Below are positions 1 to 7,827 of a stretch of 10,606 nt of DNA, in pieces; within the stretch, counting starts at the first letter, position 1, and each line of letters begins with the position of its first letter. Under the pieces are notes generated by a model. That model was not told the origin of the DNA. It did not search any database and saw nothing but the letters and a program-made list of their open reading frames with translations. Source of the stretch: Flectobacillus sp. (GTDB taxonomy: Bacteria > Bacteroidota > Bacteroidia > Cytophagales > Spirosomataceae). The position numbers and the translations under genes are program-made. The DNA is taken from positions 1 through 10,606 of the forward strand of contig JARXAV010000130.1 in the NCBI GenBank assembly GCA_029865665.1. The letters are read 5' to 3'.

Positions 1-58
1 GCTAAATGGAATTCATAGACAGAGATTATCCTCGTATCACGGATTTTTATAGCTATTT

Positions 59-98
59 TATCTTTGTGGCTCTCTGCGGTTCTCTGTGAAACTCTGCG
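59..98. repeat. Decamer-periodic intergenic repeat (four 10-nt units)
   Basis: Read on the minus strand, four successive 10-nt units follow the pattern CRCAGAGNNN: CGCAGAGTTT, CACAGAGAAC, CGCAGAGAGC, CACAAAGATA. This CACAGAG-type sequence resembles intergenic repeats known in Bacteroidota and some other phyla, and its function is not known. It lies outside any gene, beyond the terminator of the SusCD operon. Bases 1-58 show nothing I can identify. Confidence 0.6.
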
Positions 99-124
99 GT
101 ACAACTCAAACATACGAGTTCTAC

Positions 125-171
125 AAAAAAACAAGCCCCCGACTCTTCCTAAAGCGAAAGAGTCGGGGGCT
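125..171 (-). terminator. Rho-independent terminator of the susCD operon
   Basis: A perfect 14-bp stem (134-147 paired with 158-171, arm AGCCCCCGACTCTT) encloses a 10-nt loop. On the minus strand it is followed by TTGTTTTTTTG. It begins 24 nt beyond the SusD stop codon, as expected for an intrinsic terminator ending the minus-strand operon. Confidence 0.9.
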
Positions 172-195
172 AAATTTATGGTACTCAGTTGTTGG

Positions 196-1887
196 TTAAT
201 AACCTTTATTTTGTTTCAAATAGCCTGGAATATTCGACGCTCCGTCAATGGCTGTTTGAGGAATTGGGAACAAACGCTTCGAGATGTCTGTATTCGTTTT
301 TTCTGTCCATGAATCTTCGTATTTGTTAAAACGAATCATATCCGATCTTCTTAACATCTCCCAATACAATTCAAAACCTCTTTCACGATATAATAAATCT
401 AGGGACATCGTGGTAAGAGCTGGAGCAACTTTAGACGAAGTTCTTGCCGCTCTTACGGTATTCACATCGGCTAAAGCTCCACTAACGTCGTTACTTTTTC
501 TCAATTTAGCTTCGGCACGCATCAAGTAAATATCTGCCAAACGAACAATCACAATGTCCGCTTCACCTAAGTTTCTACCACTCGATGATTTCTTACTAAA
601 TTCATACTTTTCTACACGATAGCCTGTATTATGGTTACTTCCTGCAACGGTAAAATCAATTTGCTCGGTAAAATTCACCTCCAATGTTGGTCTATTTCTC
701 GTATCATTAAATAATTTTCCTACTTTCATTTTGCCATCTGCACATTTCAAGAATGCTCCGTTTTTACGAATCAATCCGTATTGTTGTCCTCTCAAAATAC
801 CTCTGTTGATGTTGAAACTCGCTGCATCCACACAAGAATCTGCCAAATTTGAGTAGATAGAAAGATTTTGTTTGTAGAAACGTGGGTCAACTGTTGGGTC
901 TTGTGGAGCATAAGCATTCGCCCAAGTACGGTAATAATCAGGAGTAATCGCTGGGCCATCGGTTCCGTTAGCACCAGGGAACGCAGGTAAAGGAAACTGG
1001 TCTCCCGATAATGAAAAATACGCCAAACGGTTATGTCCGTTCAAATCAGCACGTTGGTCAACTGCAAAAAGGATTTCTTTATTGCTGTGGTTATCATTCC
1101 CAAAAATAGCGAAATAATCAGTCGATAATTGATGCTGCCCCGACGCAATTACTTTATCGCAATATTCAATTACCTTGTCCATGTCTTCCGACTTAAACGT
1201 TGGTTTTGCAGCATACACGTCGCTATAAACGGCATTATTCAAATACAATCTCGCTAACAAGCCCCAAACACCTGCCTTCGTTAAACGACCAGAACCCACA
1301 ATTGCCGCAGTAGATAAATTTGGTTCAACTGCCAACAACTCACTTTTAATGTATTCAACGGCTTCTGTACCTCTAATAATTTTAGACGTTTCGCCTACAT
1401 CATCTTTTACGAAAACCATTCCGAACAAATCGAGCGTTAACATCGAGTAATACGCTCTCATCCCTCTTGCTTCTGCCAAATACATGGGTGCTGACGCTGA
1501 CTTAGCATCTTTCAAGGTATTGATAGCCGTAATCGAACGAGAAATACCTTGTAGAATCAAGTTCCATGTACTTCTCAAGTTGGGGTCATTGGCAGAATAG
1601 GTATGCTGGTGCATTGCGATATAAATCCCGTTATCGCCCCAATCCGTTCCTCCTCGATAAGGCAAAATAGCCTCATCCGTAGAGATTTCTTGAATGGCAA
1701 AATAATTGGTATGTGTAAAAATGCTTGGTAGCAGGGCATACACAGGAGCTAATGTACCATCAGCTACTTCTTTTTCCGACAAGCTCGAAGTAAAGGTTTC
1801 ATCCAAAACTTGCTCTTGAAGATTTGAACAACTACCTAACAACAAGGTAGTTATCAACACAAAATAGATACTTAATTTATGATTCAT
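196..1887 (-). CDS. SusD/RagB family outer-membrane nutrient-binding lipoprotein
   Basis: This is the surface lipoprotein that forms the lid of a SusC-type transporter and captures glycan or peptide ligands outside the cell. The 563-residue protein opens with a lipoprotein signal (MNHKLSIYF, hydrophobic core, LLLGSC) with the lipidated Cys at residue 20. The N-terminal half is helical and TPR-like (around RGMRAYYSMLTLDLFG). The C-terminal SusD/RagB region is recognisable by DIVIVRLADIYLMRAEA, a YRERGFELYWEMLRRSDMIRF block and the ending FPIPQ...NIPGYLKQ. Length is normal for the family. I chose the ATG at 1887 because it puts the lipobox at the usual distance; the frame could extend nine codons to a TTG at 1914, which I judge less likely. 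It lies 38 nt after susC and ends just before a strong terminator. The ligand cannot be deduced. Confidence 0.93.
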   Translation of the reverse strand: MNHKLSIYFVLITTLLLGSCSNLQEQVLDETFTSSLSEKEVADGTLAPVYALLPSIFTHTNYFAIQEISTDEAILPYRGGTDWGDNGIYIAMHQHTYSANDPNLRSTWNLILQGISRSITAINTLKDAKSASAPMYLAEARGMRAYYSMLTLDLFGMVFVKDDVGETSKIIRGTEAVEYIKSELLAVEPNLSTAAIVGSGRLTKAGVWGLLARLYLNNAVYSDVYAAKPTFKSEDMDKVIEYCDKVIASGQHQLSTDYFAIFGNDNHSNKEILFAVDQRADLNGHNRLAYFSLSGDQFPLPAFPGANGTDGPAITPDYYRTWANAYAPQDPTVDPRFYKQNLSIYSNLADSCVDAASFNINRGILRGQQYGLIRKNGAFLKCADGKMKVGKLFNDTRNRPTLEVNFTEQIDFTVAGSNHNTGYRVEKYEFSKKSSSGRNLGEADIVIVRLADIYLMRAEAKLRKSNDVSGALADVNTVRAARTSSKVAPALTTMSLDLLYRERGFELYWEMLRRSDMIRFNKYEDSWTEKTNTDISKRLFPIPQTAIDGASNIPGYLKQNKGY

Positions 1888-1925
1888 GATTGAAAGTCTT
1901 TTGAAAATAGTCAATATTCAATTTC

Positions 1926-4900
1926 TTAGAAAGAAACATTAAGCCCAAACATTACCGTTTTTGCTTTTGGATAACTTAAATAATCAATCCCATACGAAGT
2001 AATCCCATTGATTGAACCGTCTGTGTTTACTTCTGGGTCATAGCCATCGTATTTGGTAATGACGAACAAGTTTTGTCCTGTTACCGAAAGTTTCAAGCCC
2101 GAAATCCACTTGTTCATTCCTAGCTTTTTCGTGTCGAAGCTATACGCTAAAGACAAGTTATTCAAACGGAAGAAAGCTCCATCTTTCAAGAATCTTGTTG
2201 AAACAGGTGCTGCATTATTCACCGATTCGTTAGCAAAGGCAATTGATTCTGGCGTTGTGTTAATACCTTTCGATAATCTCAATTTGTAGAAATTGGCATT
2301 GGTCGTGTTATCATAGATTTTGTTCCCAGACACGCCGTTGAAGTTTACCGACAAATCAAAGCCTTTGTAGCCTAAGCGTCCGAACAAGTTGAACTGTTGC
2401 GTTGGCAAGGCACTTCCTGCTGCAATACGGTCGTTGTCTCCTACTACGCCATCACCGTTGGTATCACGATAAATGCTTAATCCTTTATCGTCAAATCCTA
2501 AGAATTCTTTCAAGAAGAATGTACCAATCGGTTGTCCGTTTACATAACCATTAATCGTTGCAGAGGTTAAACCAGAACCCGAAGCAGAACCCGATGGAAT
2601 AACCGTATAAGGCGATTTATCTACCACGTTTTGGATGAAGGTAACGTTTCCACCTACTTCATAAGTCAAGCCGTTTAAGTTGTTACGACGGTAGTTTAAT
2701 TCAAGTTCTAAACCTTTGTTGGTAATCGTCATATTATCCACATTTGTCCAATACGTACCTGCTGGTTGCACGGGGTCAGACGGAATTACTTCTAACAAAA
2801 TATTTCCTGATACTTTATGGAAGGCATCAATTGTACCTGATAAAGCTCCGTTTAAGAAAGCGAAATCTAAACCTAAATCCGTTTGTGTTGACTGCTCCCA
2901 TTGAATGGTTGGGTTTGCCAAACGAGAATAGGATGTACCTGCTGGATAAGTTCCTGTTTCGCTAAGCGGGTAACTTGTTGTACCTGAAACCGAAGAAGTA
3001 AAACGTGCTTGCGTGATTTTTGAAGGGATTTCTTGATTCCCTGTTTTTCCCCAACCTGCTCTTACTTTTAAATTATTTACGACAGAACCTTTCAAGAAAT
3101 CTTCTTCCGAAATTCTCCAACCTACTGAGAACGAAGGGAAAATACCGTATTTGTTTTTATCACCAAACTTAGAAGAACCGTCTGCTCTGACCGTAGCAGT
3201 GAACAAATATTTGTCTTTGTACTGATAATTTACTCTGGAGAAAAACGACTGTAATTCGTTGATTTGAGCATAACCTGTTGGTTTATTGTTGGTCAAGGTT
3301 AACTCTTGTCCTAAACCCGGGTTATAGATGGGTTCAATATCCGAAATCGGGAATTTGTTGATGCTATACGAACGTCCTTGTAAGAAAATACGCTGATAAG
3401 AATGTCCCAACAAGGCAGAAAAACCATGATCTTTAATCGTTTTGGTATAAGTCAAGTAGTTTTCAATCAGACGGTTAGTATTATAAATATTAATAGTTTC
3501 TAAACGACCATCTTGTTGCGGCACTGCATTTGCCAACGATTGTAGGTCACGAGCCGAATTAGAATTATCAATACCAAAATTCAACTTATAGACCAAGCCG
3601 TCTATGATTTTGAAGGACGGAGAAATATTCCCTACCAAACGAGTAATCGTTGTAATGTCTTTCTGCAATTTTAGCGTCATCAAAGGATTTGTCACCGATT
3701 GGTACAAGGCAATTGCTCCTTTGCTATCGTAAGCTGGATACGTTGGGTTTGCCGAAAGGGCACTACCGATAATAGAAGAAATCGGAGGGCGTTCGTTATA
3801 CGTTTGAGACGCATTTAAGTTTACATCAACTGTCAAACGGTCATTTAAGAACTTCTGGCTCGCATTGATACGCCCCGAATATCTGTCCATTTGGCTATTC
3901 TTCAAAATACCTTCTTGGTTCTGAATTCCAAAGGAAGCGTAATAGGTCAATTTATCCGCTCCACCGCCAAACGATACGTTATGGTTTTGTGTAATGGCTG
4001 TTCTACTGATTTCTTTTTGCCAATCCGTATTACCTTTTAAGTCTTCCAACACGCCCCCTACTGCGGGAACTTGCTTGCGGTATTCGTCTGCACTAAACAC
4101 ATTCAAAGCTCTTGCCATGGTCGAGATACCATAACTTGCTGAATAATTGAAGGTAGAGAAACCTGACTTTCCTTTTTTGGTAGTAATCAACACGACCCCA
4201 TTTGCACCTCTTGCCCCATAAATAGCCGTTGCCGAAGCATCTTTCAATACGTCGATTGTTTCAATGTCTTGTGGGTTTAAGTAGTTCAATGGGTTGGTTA
4301 CTCCAACCGTACTTGGGTTGGTTACTCCACCCGTACTTGAGTTGTCTAAGGCAAAACCATCGACTACAAATAAAGGGGTACTTCCTGTACGTACTCCACC
4401 TGGGCCACGCACGGTGATATTCAACGTTCCTCCAGGTTCGCCACTGGCAGAGGTTACATTCACCCCAGATACTTTTCCTTGTAATAATTGTTCGGGAGAG
4501 TTGATAATACCTTGGTTGAAATCAGCACTTTTTATCGTTTTAATCGAAGCAGACACATCCTTTTTAGAAGAACTACCATAACCAATTACTACCACCTGAT
4601 CTAAATCGGAAGTCGTTGATTTTAAGAGTACTTCTAGTACATTTCTACCACCAAGGGCAATTTCTTGTTTTTCGTAACCTACAAAGCTGATGACAATTGT
4701 CGCCTGAGCGTCTGCTACTAATTTAAAATCTCCTTTGATGTCTGTTGTTGTTCCTTTTTTCGTTCCTTTCACGAAAATAGTACAACCAATAAGCGGCTCT
4801 TTAGTTTTTGCGTCAAGCACTCGTCCTTTAATGGGTGCTTCAGCAATAAGGGTTGAAGAAGTGGTTAGGTTAGCGTTGGCTGTTAACGGATTAAGCGTTA

Positions 4901-4970
4901 GACCGAACGATATACCAAACAAAACACCAAGGGCTACGTGTTTATTCAGTACGGGGTACAGTTTGTTCAT
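1926..4970 (-). CDS. SusC/RagA family TonB-dependent outer-membrane transporter
   Basis: This is an energised import channel that pairs with the SusD lipoprotein encoded just downstream. The 1014-residue protein has a Sec signal peptide (about residues 1-33, ending near NPLTANA). A carboxypeptidase-regulatory-like domain follows (about 46-118, IKGRVLDAKTKEPLIG to SFVGYE). The SusC signature LDQVVVIGYGSSSKKDVSAS is at 123-142. The plug domain (about 140-270) contains VVDGFALDN and VLKDASATAIYGARGANG, and a 22-strand-type barrel ends in the terminal Phe (FGLNVSF) typical of outer-membrane barrels. The ATG at 4970 is the natural start for the signal peptide. A TACCTTTG promoter lies about 100 nt upstream. 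The plug carries an 8-residue tandem duplication (residues about 212-227). No neighbouring enzyme or sensor reveals the substrate. Confidence 0.96.
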   Translation of the reverse strand: MNKLYPVLNKHVALGVLFGISFGLTLNPLTANANLTTSSTLIAEAPIKGRVLDAKTKEPLIGCTIFVKGTKKGTTTDIKGDFKLVADAQATIVISFVGYEKQEIALGGRNVLEVLLKSTTSDLDQVVVIGYGSSSKKDVSASIKTIKSADFNQGIINSPEQLLQGKVSGVNVTSASGEPGGTLNITVRGPGGVRTGSTPLFVVDGFALDNSSTGGVTNPSTVGVTNPLNYLNPQDIETIDVLKDASATAIYGARGANGVVLITTKKGKSGFSTFNYSASYGISTMARALNVFSADEYRKQVPAVGGVLEDLKGNTDWQKEISRTAITQNHNVSFGGGADKLTYYASFGIQNQEGILKNSQMDRYSGRINASQKFLNDRLTVDVNLNASQTYNERPPISSIIGSALSANPTYPAYDSKGAIALYQSVTNPLMTLKLQKDITTITRLVGNISPSFKIIDGLVYKLNFGIDNSNSARDLQSLANAVPQQDGRLETINIYNTNRLIENYLTYTKTIKDHGFSALLGHSYQRIFLQGRSYSINKFPISDIEPIYNPGLGQELTLTNNKPTGYAQINELQSFFSRVNYQYKDKYLFTATVRADGSSKFGDKNKYGIFPSFSVGWRISEEDFLKGSVVNNLKVRAGWGKTGNQEIPSKITQARFTSSVSGTTSYPLSETGTYPAGTSYSRLANPTIQWEQSTQTDLGLDFAFLNGALSGTIDAFHKVSGNILLEVIPSDPVQPAGTYWTNVDNMTITNKGLELELNYRRNNLNGLTYEVGGNVTFIQNVVDKSPYTVIPSGSASGSGLTSATINGYVNGQPIGTFFLKEFLGFDDKGLSIYRDTNGDGVVGDNDRIAAGSALPTQQFNLFGRLGYKGFDLSVNFNGVSGNKIYDNTTNANFYKLRLSKGINTTPESIAFANESVNNAAPVSTRFLKDGAFFRLNNLSLAYSFDTKKLGMNKWISGLKLSVTGQNLFVITKYDGYDPEVNTDGSINGITSYGIDYLSYPKAKTVMFGLNVSF
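4291..4338 (-). repeat. 24-bp tandem duplication inside the SusC plug domain
   Basis: Two adjacent 24-nt units (4291-4314 and 4315-4338) differ at one base, and each begins GGGTTGGTTACTCCA on the plus strand. They encode STGGVTNP followed by STVGVTNP in the plug loop between VVDGFALDN and the NPLNYLNPQDIE motif. The length is a multiple of three, so the frame is kept. Near-identity at the DNA level points to a recent slippage or duplication event. Confidence 0.9.
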
Positions 4971-5000
4971 GTTGATTTGATGAGTATGGTTGAGTATTCC

Positions 5001-5067
5001 CCTAATTCAACAGTTTTTCTATTCTAATAAAAATACAAATAGGCAAAACCTTTCTTGTGGAATTAGG
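5001..5067 (-). promoter_or_regulatory. Long-range inverted repeat in the susC mRNA leader
   Basis: CCTAATTCAACA (5001-5012) is complementary to TGTGGAATTAGG (5056-5067) with one mismatch, across a 43-nt AT-rich loop. On the minus strand the first arm begins almost at the start point predicted from the TACCTTTG box. The second arm ends about 30 nt before the susC ATG. The transcript could fold its 5' end back towards the translation start region. A regulatory role is inference only. Confidence 0.4.
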
Positions 5068-5071
5068 ACTA

Positions 5072-5079
5072 CAAAGGTA
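5072..5079 (-). promoter_or_regulatory. Bacteroidota-type promoter -7 element (TACCTTTG) for susC
   Basis: The minus strand reads TACCTTTG, an exact match to the Bacteroidota primary-sigma -7 consensus TAnnTTTG. The predicted start is near 5067, giving a leader of about 97 nt. The upstream TTTG at 5110-5107 is 27 nt away instead of the usual 19-21, so the -33 element is weak or absent. Confidence 0.65.
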
Positions 5080-5117
5080 GAATGCCCCACCATAGAACTC
5101 TGTAACCAAAATATTAA

Positions 5118-5154
5118 CAAAAAGCCCTTAATCTGTTAAATTAAGGGCTTTTTG
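5118..5154 (-). terminator. Rho-independent terminator downstream of the ccoI-like gene
   Basis: A perfect 15-bp stem (5118-5132 with 5140-5154, arm CAAAAAGCCCTTAAT) encloses a 7-nt loop CTGTTAA. The lower stem gives CTTTTTG on either strand, so it could work in both directions. It lies 113 nt beyond the ATPase stop codon and just upstream of the susC promoter, so it separates two transcription units on the same strand. The 5155-5267 stretch between holds no recognisable gene. Confidence 0.85.
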
Positions 5155-5267
5155 TAATAAGAAACAAACACTAAATTTATTAAAAATTTAACACATCTCA
5201 TTTCAATCGGAAATATACTGCCTAAAAATAGTGCAAATATTTTAACATAAATCAAGAATGAACATTC

Positions 5268-7661
5268 CTACACACCCAACCACTTCTTCCCTCTCCAAAT
5301 CATTCCTGTGGTGGCAATCAAGACCATTGTAGCTGAACTAATCGGCATTAAAATAGCCGCTACAACAGGCGACAATGCTCCTGAAACTGCAAAGGTTAAG
5401 CCTATAAAATTATACACTAACGAAACCACAAAACTTACTCGAATCACGGTTAGGGCATCTTTGGTATAGGCCAAAAATGAAGGCAACTGATTCAAGAAAG
5501 GTGCTTCTAAAATAGCATCGCTTGATGGCGTAAAATTGAGCGTATCATCCGTAATGGCAATGCCTACGTTGGCTTGTTTCAAGGCTCCTGCATCATTTAA
5601 GCCGTCACCAACCATCATCACTTTTTTACCTTTTGCCTGTAAGTCCTTGATAAAGTTTAGCTTATCTTGGGGACTACATTCAAATCGCATTTTGGTAGTA
5701 TCGCCAAACCATGCCAGTAGATTATGTTTTTCAGCGTTATTATCTCCCGAAAGCAAATAAGTGTCGTACTTGCCTTGTACCTGCTGCATCAGGCTTTCAA
5801 TTCCTTCTCGATAATGATTCGGCAAACTGAAATAACCCAAGTAATCGTCGTCAATTTTAAGGTGAGCAACACTGGCTTTGAAACTACTTTCTAAAGGTAA
5901 ACTTTCTGGTATCACAAACTGATACGAACCCAACACCAGGTGATGTTGATGATACGTTCCTTTAATGCCTTTTCCTGCAATTTCTTCAAAATTTTCAATC
6001 GCTAAAGCCCTTGGTTCGTGGTATAATTCGTCGATTTTTTGAGAAATCGGGTGTGATGAATGACGCACCAACGAACCTACCATCATTTGCTCAAAAGCCG
6101 TTAAGGGACGAAGCCCATGAAACATCGGCAAACTTCCTTCTGAGGTTGTTAACGTTCCTGTTTTGTCAAACACAATGGTGTCGCAATGAGCCATGGTTTC
6201 AATGACCTCCGCATTTTTGAGATAAAAATGTTTTTTGCTTAACAAACGTAAGCCATTTCCTAAGGCAAAAGGATAACTCAGCGACAAAGCACAAGGACAA
6301 GCGATAATCAAAATAGCAGTAAAAGCGTTCATTACTCGGCTGGCATCGTGGAAATACCAATACGTACCTACAAGCGTCGCTAAGGTCAGAACCGAAATCG
6401 TAAAGTACTTCCCGACCAAATCGGCAAAGGTTTTAATCCCGCTTTCTTGTTCTTTTTGGAAGGTATCGTTATTCCAAAGTTGAGTTAAATAACTTTGGGA
6501 AACTTCTTTCAAGACTTCCATTTCGATACTCTCCCCTACCTGACGACCACCTGCATACAAGAAATCACCTGCTTTTTTATTTTCTAAGGCCGCTTCTCCC
6601 GTCACAAAACTATAATCAATCGAAGCCGTTCCCTTATAAAGCATCGAATCGGCAGGAATTAATTCGCTATTACGCACGATGATTTTATCGCCTTTCTTCA
6701 AATTATTTACAGGAATTGCCTCCTCTTTGCCAAACACTAAACGAGTAACAGCCAAGGGGAAATAGGATTTATAGTCTCGTTCAAAGGATAAGAAATTAAA
6801 GGTTTTTTGTTGAAACCATTTTCCAATCAAAAGAAAGAAGACTAAGCCTGTCAGGGAGTCAAAATACCCTGCTCCATCCAAGAAAAGCACTTCGTACGTA
6901 CCTCTGAAAAAGGCAACCAAAATCCCCAACAAAATCGGGAAATCAATGTTGATAATTCCTTTTTTAAGGCTCTTCCAAACCGAATCAAAATACCCCGAAG
7001 CCGAGTAAAATACCACGGGCAAAGCCAAAACAATATTCAGATAACCAAATAAATGTTTGTAGGTATCATCTTGTAATCCTAAATATTCGGGAAAACTAAA
7101 GAGCATGATATTACCCGAACAGAAGCCTGCCACAGCGACTTGAGTCAATAGTTTTCGGTAGGAAGGAGCTTGTTTTTCCTTCACGACATCGTTCAAGCTA
7201 ATGAGAGGTTCGTAGCCCAACGAGGTCAACAACTCGCATAATTCACGGACAGAAAGACCTTGTTTTTCAAAGGTAATAACCACTTGTTTTTGGAGAAAAT
7301 CAACCTTGGAAGAACGAACGGATGGATGAATTTTATAAAGATTCTCGAGCAAATACAAACACGAGCTACAATGGATAGAGGGGATACAAAAACTCACTTT
7401 TATTATTTCATCATTCTGAAAATCAATCAATTGATTAATAATCTCGGCATTATCCAAAAAAGCTAAACGAGCAATTTGTGGGCGAACGCCTGCGGTTTTA
7501 TCAATTTCGTAGTATTGACAAAGATTGTTTTGATCAAGAATTTGGTAAACTGTTTTACAGCCATCACAACAAAAGTTTTTTTCTTCAATATGAATCGTCT
7601 CATCGGGGCATTCGTTACCGCAGTGGTAACAGGTGGCAGGGGCTGAAATAACAGTTTCCAT
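5268..7661 (-). CDS. ccoI: CcoI/FixI-type copper-transporting P1B ATPase
   Basis: This inner-membrane heavy-metal P-type ATPase (797 residues) is of the CcoI/FixI kind, which moves copper needed to mature cbb3 cytochrome oxidase. Residues 11-40 form a Cys-rich metal-binding region (CYHCGNEC, then FCCDGC). An HMA-like domain follows (about 87-155) with HCSSC at 97-101. Transmembrane segments are near 173-190, 204-222, 238-256, 265-283, 415-436, 446-470 and 734-785. The core motifs are all present: actuator VTGEA (353-357), ion-site CPC (455-457), DKTGTLT (499-505, Asp499 phosphorylated), the HP pair (537-538) and GDGLND (685-690). The double N-terminal metal module separates it from ordinary CopA. 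It diverges from the Fnr-like regulator, matching the known link of CcoI to low-oxygen respiration. No ccoS, ccoN, ccoO or ccoP gene is in the window, so the role rests on domain layout. General copper efflux is the alternative. Confidence 0.88.
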   Translation of the reverse strand: METVISAPATCYHCGNECPDETIHIEEKNFCCDGCKTVYQILDQNNLCQYYEIDKTAGVRPQIARLAFLDNAEIINQLIDFQNDEIIKVSFCIPSIHCSSCLYLLENLYKIHPSVRSSKVDFLQKQVVITFEKQGLSVRELCELLTSLGYEPLISLNDVVKEKQAPSYRKLLTQVAVAGFCSGNIMLFSFPEYLGLQDDTYKHLFGYLNIVLALPVVFYSASGYFDSVWKSLKKGIINIDFPILLGILVAFFRGTYEVLFLDGAGYFDSLTGLVFFLLIGKWFQQKTFNFLSFERDYKSYFPLAVTRLVFGKEEAIPVNNLKKGDKIIVRNSELIPADSMLYKGTASIDYSFVTGEAALENKKAGDFLYAGGRQVGESIEMEVLKEVSQSYLTQLWNNDTFQKEQESGIKTFADLVGKYFTISVLTLATLVGTYWYFHDASRVMNAFTAILIIACPCALSLSYPFALGNGLRLLSKKHFYLKNAEVIETMAHCDTIVFDKTGTLTTSEGSLPMFHGLRPLTAFEQMMVGSLVRHSSHPISQKIDELYHEPRALAIENFEEIAGKGIKGTYHQHHLVLGSYQFVIPESLPLESSFKASVAHLKIDDDYLGYFSLPNHYREGIESLMQQVQGKYDTYLLSGDNNAEKHNLLAWFGDTTKMRFECSPQDKLNFIKDLQAKGKKVMMVGDGLNDAGALKQANVGIAITDDTLNFTPSSDAILEAPFLNQLPSFLAYTKDALTVIRVSFVVSLVYNFIGLTFAVSGALSPVVAAILMPISSATMVLIATTGMIWRGKKWLGV

Positions 7662-7695
7662 CTTCTTGGTTGTTTACATTTTACAAATACCGCAA

Positions 7696-7725
7696 CAAAG
7701 ATGAAAGCCTGCCTACGGAAACAAC
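7696..7725 (-). promoter_or_regulatory. Candidate promoter of the ccoI-like gene
   Basis: The minus strand reads GTTG (7725-7722), 18 nt, then CATCTTTG (7703-7696). This is one base from TAnnTTTG with near-standard spacing, and would give a leader of about 30 nt. An inverted repeat TCATA-GT-TATGA (7758-7769) lies farther upstream in the same divergent region and could be a regulator site. Neither is more than a consensus match. Confidence 0.35.
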
Positions 7726-7783
7726 ATGAGAAACATAAGTGGAAGAACTGAGTAAAATCATAGTTATGAGAGTTGATTTTATG

Positions 7784-7791
7784 CAATTTCG
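7784..7791 (+). promoter_or_regulatory. Possible -7 element of the Crp/Fnr regulator gene
   Basis: CAATTTCG lies 36 nt before the chosen ATG. Near-identical TAATTTCG octamers precede the two other plus-strand genes (8659-8666 and 10473-10480). This is a two-base departure from TAnnTTTG with no clear -33 box, so the call rests on position and resemblance. Confidence 0.25.
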
Positions 7792-7827
7792 TTGAATGAT
7801 ATTTATCAGTTAACGTACATAGTAACC

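Noticed and set aside
59..66. TATCTTTG on the plus strand, an exact match to the Bacteroidota -7 consensus
   Set aside because: It forms part of the fourth unit of the 10-nt repeat and no plus-strand gene follows; the next gene on either side is the minus-strand SusD.
103..120. Small inverted repeat AACTC-N8-GAGTT beside the decamer repeat
   Set aside because: Five-base arms with an eight-base loop are expected by chance, and it lies next to a far stronger terminator.
64..529. Plus-strand open frames of about 80 codons over the SusD 3' end and terminator
   Set aside because: They overlap the well-supported SusD gene and its terminator, have no recognisable domains and read as antisense shadows.
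7792..7827. Twelve-codon N-terminal extension of the Fnr-like regulator from a TTG
   Set aside because: The ATG at 7828 gives the usual short lead-in before the CxxC motif, and the extension would run into the promoter region.
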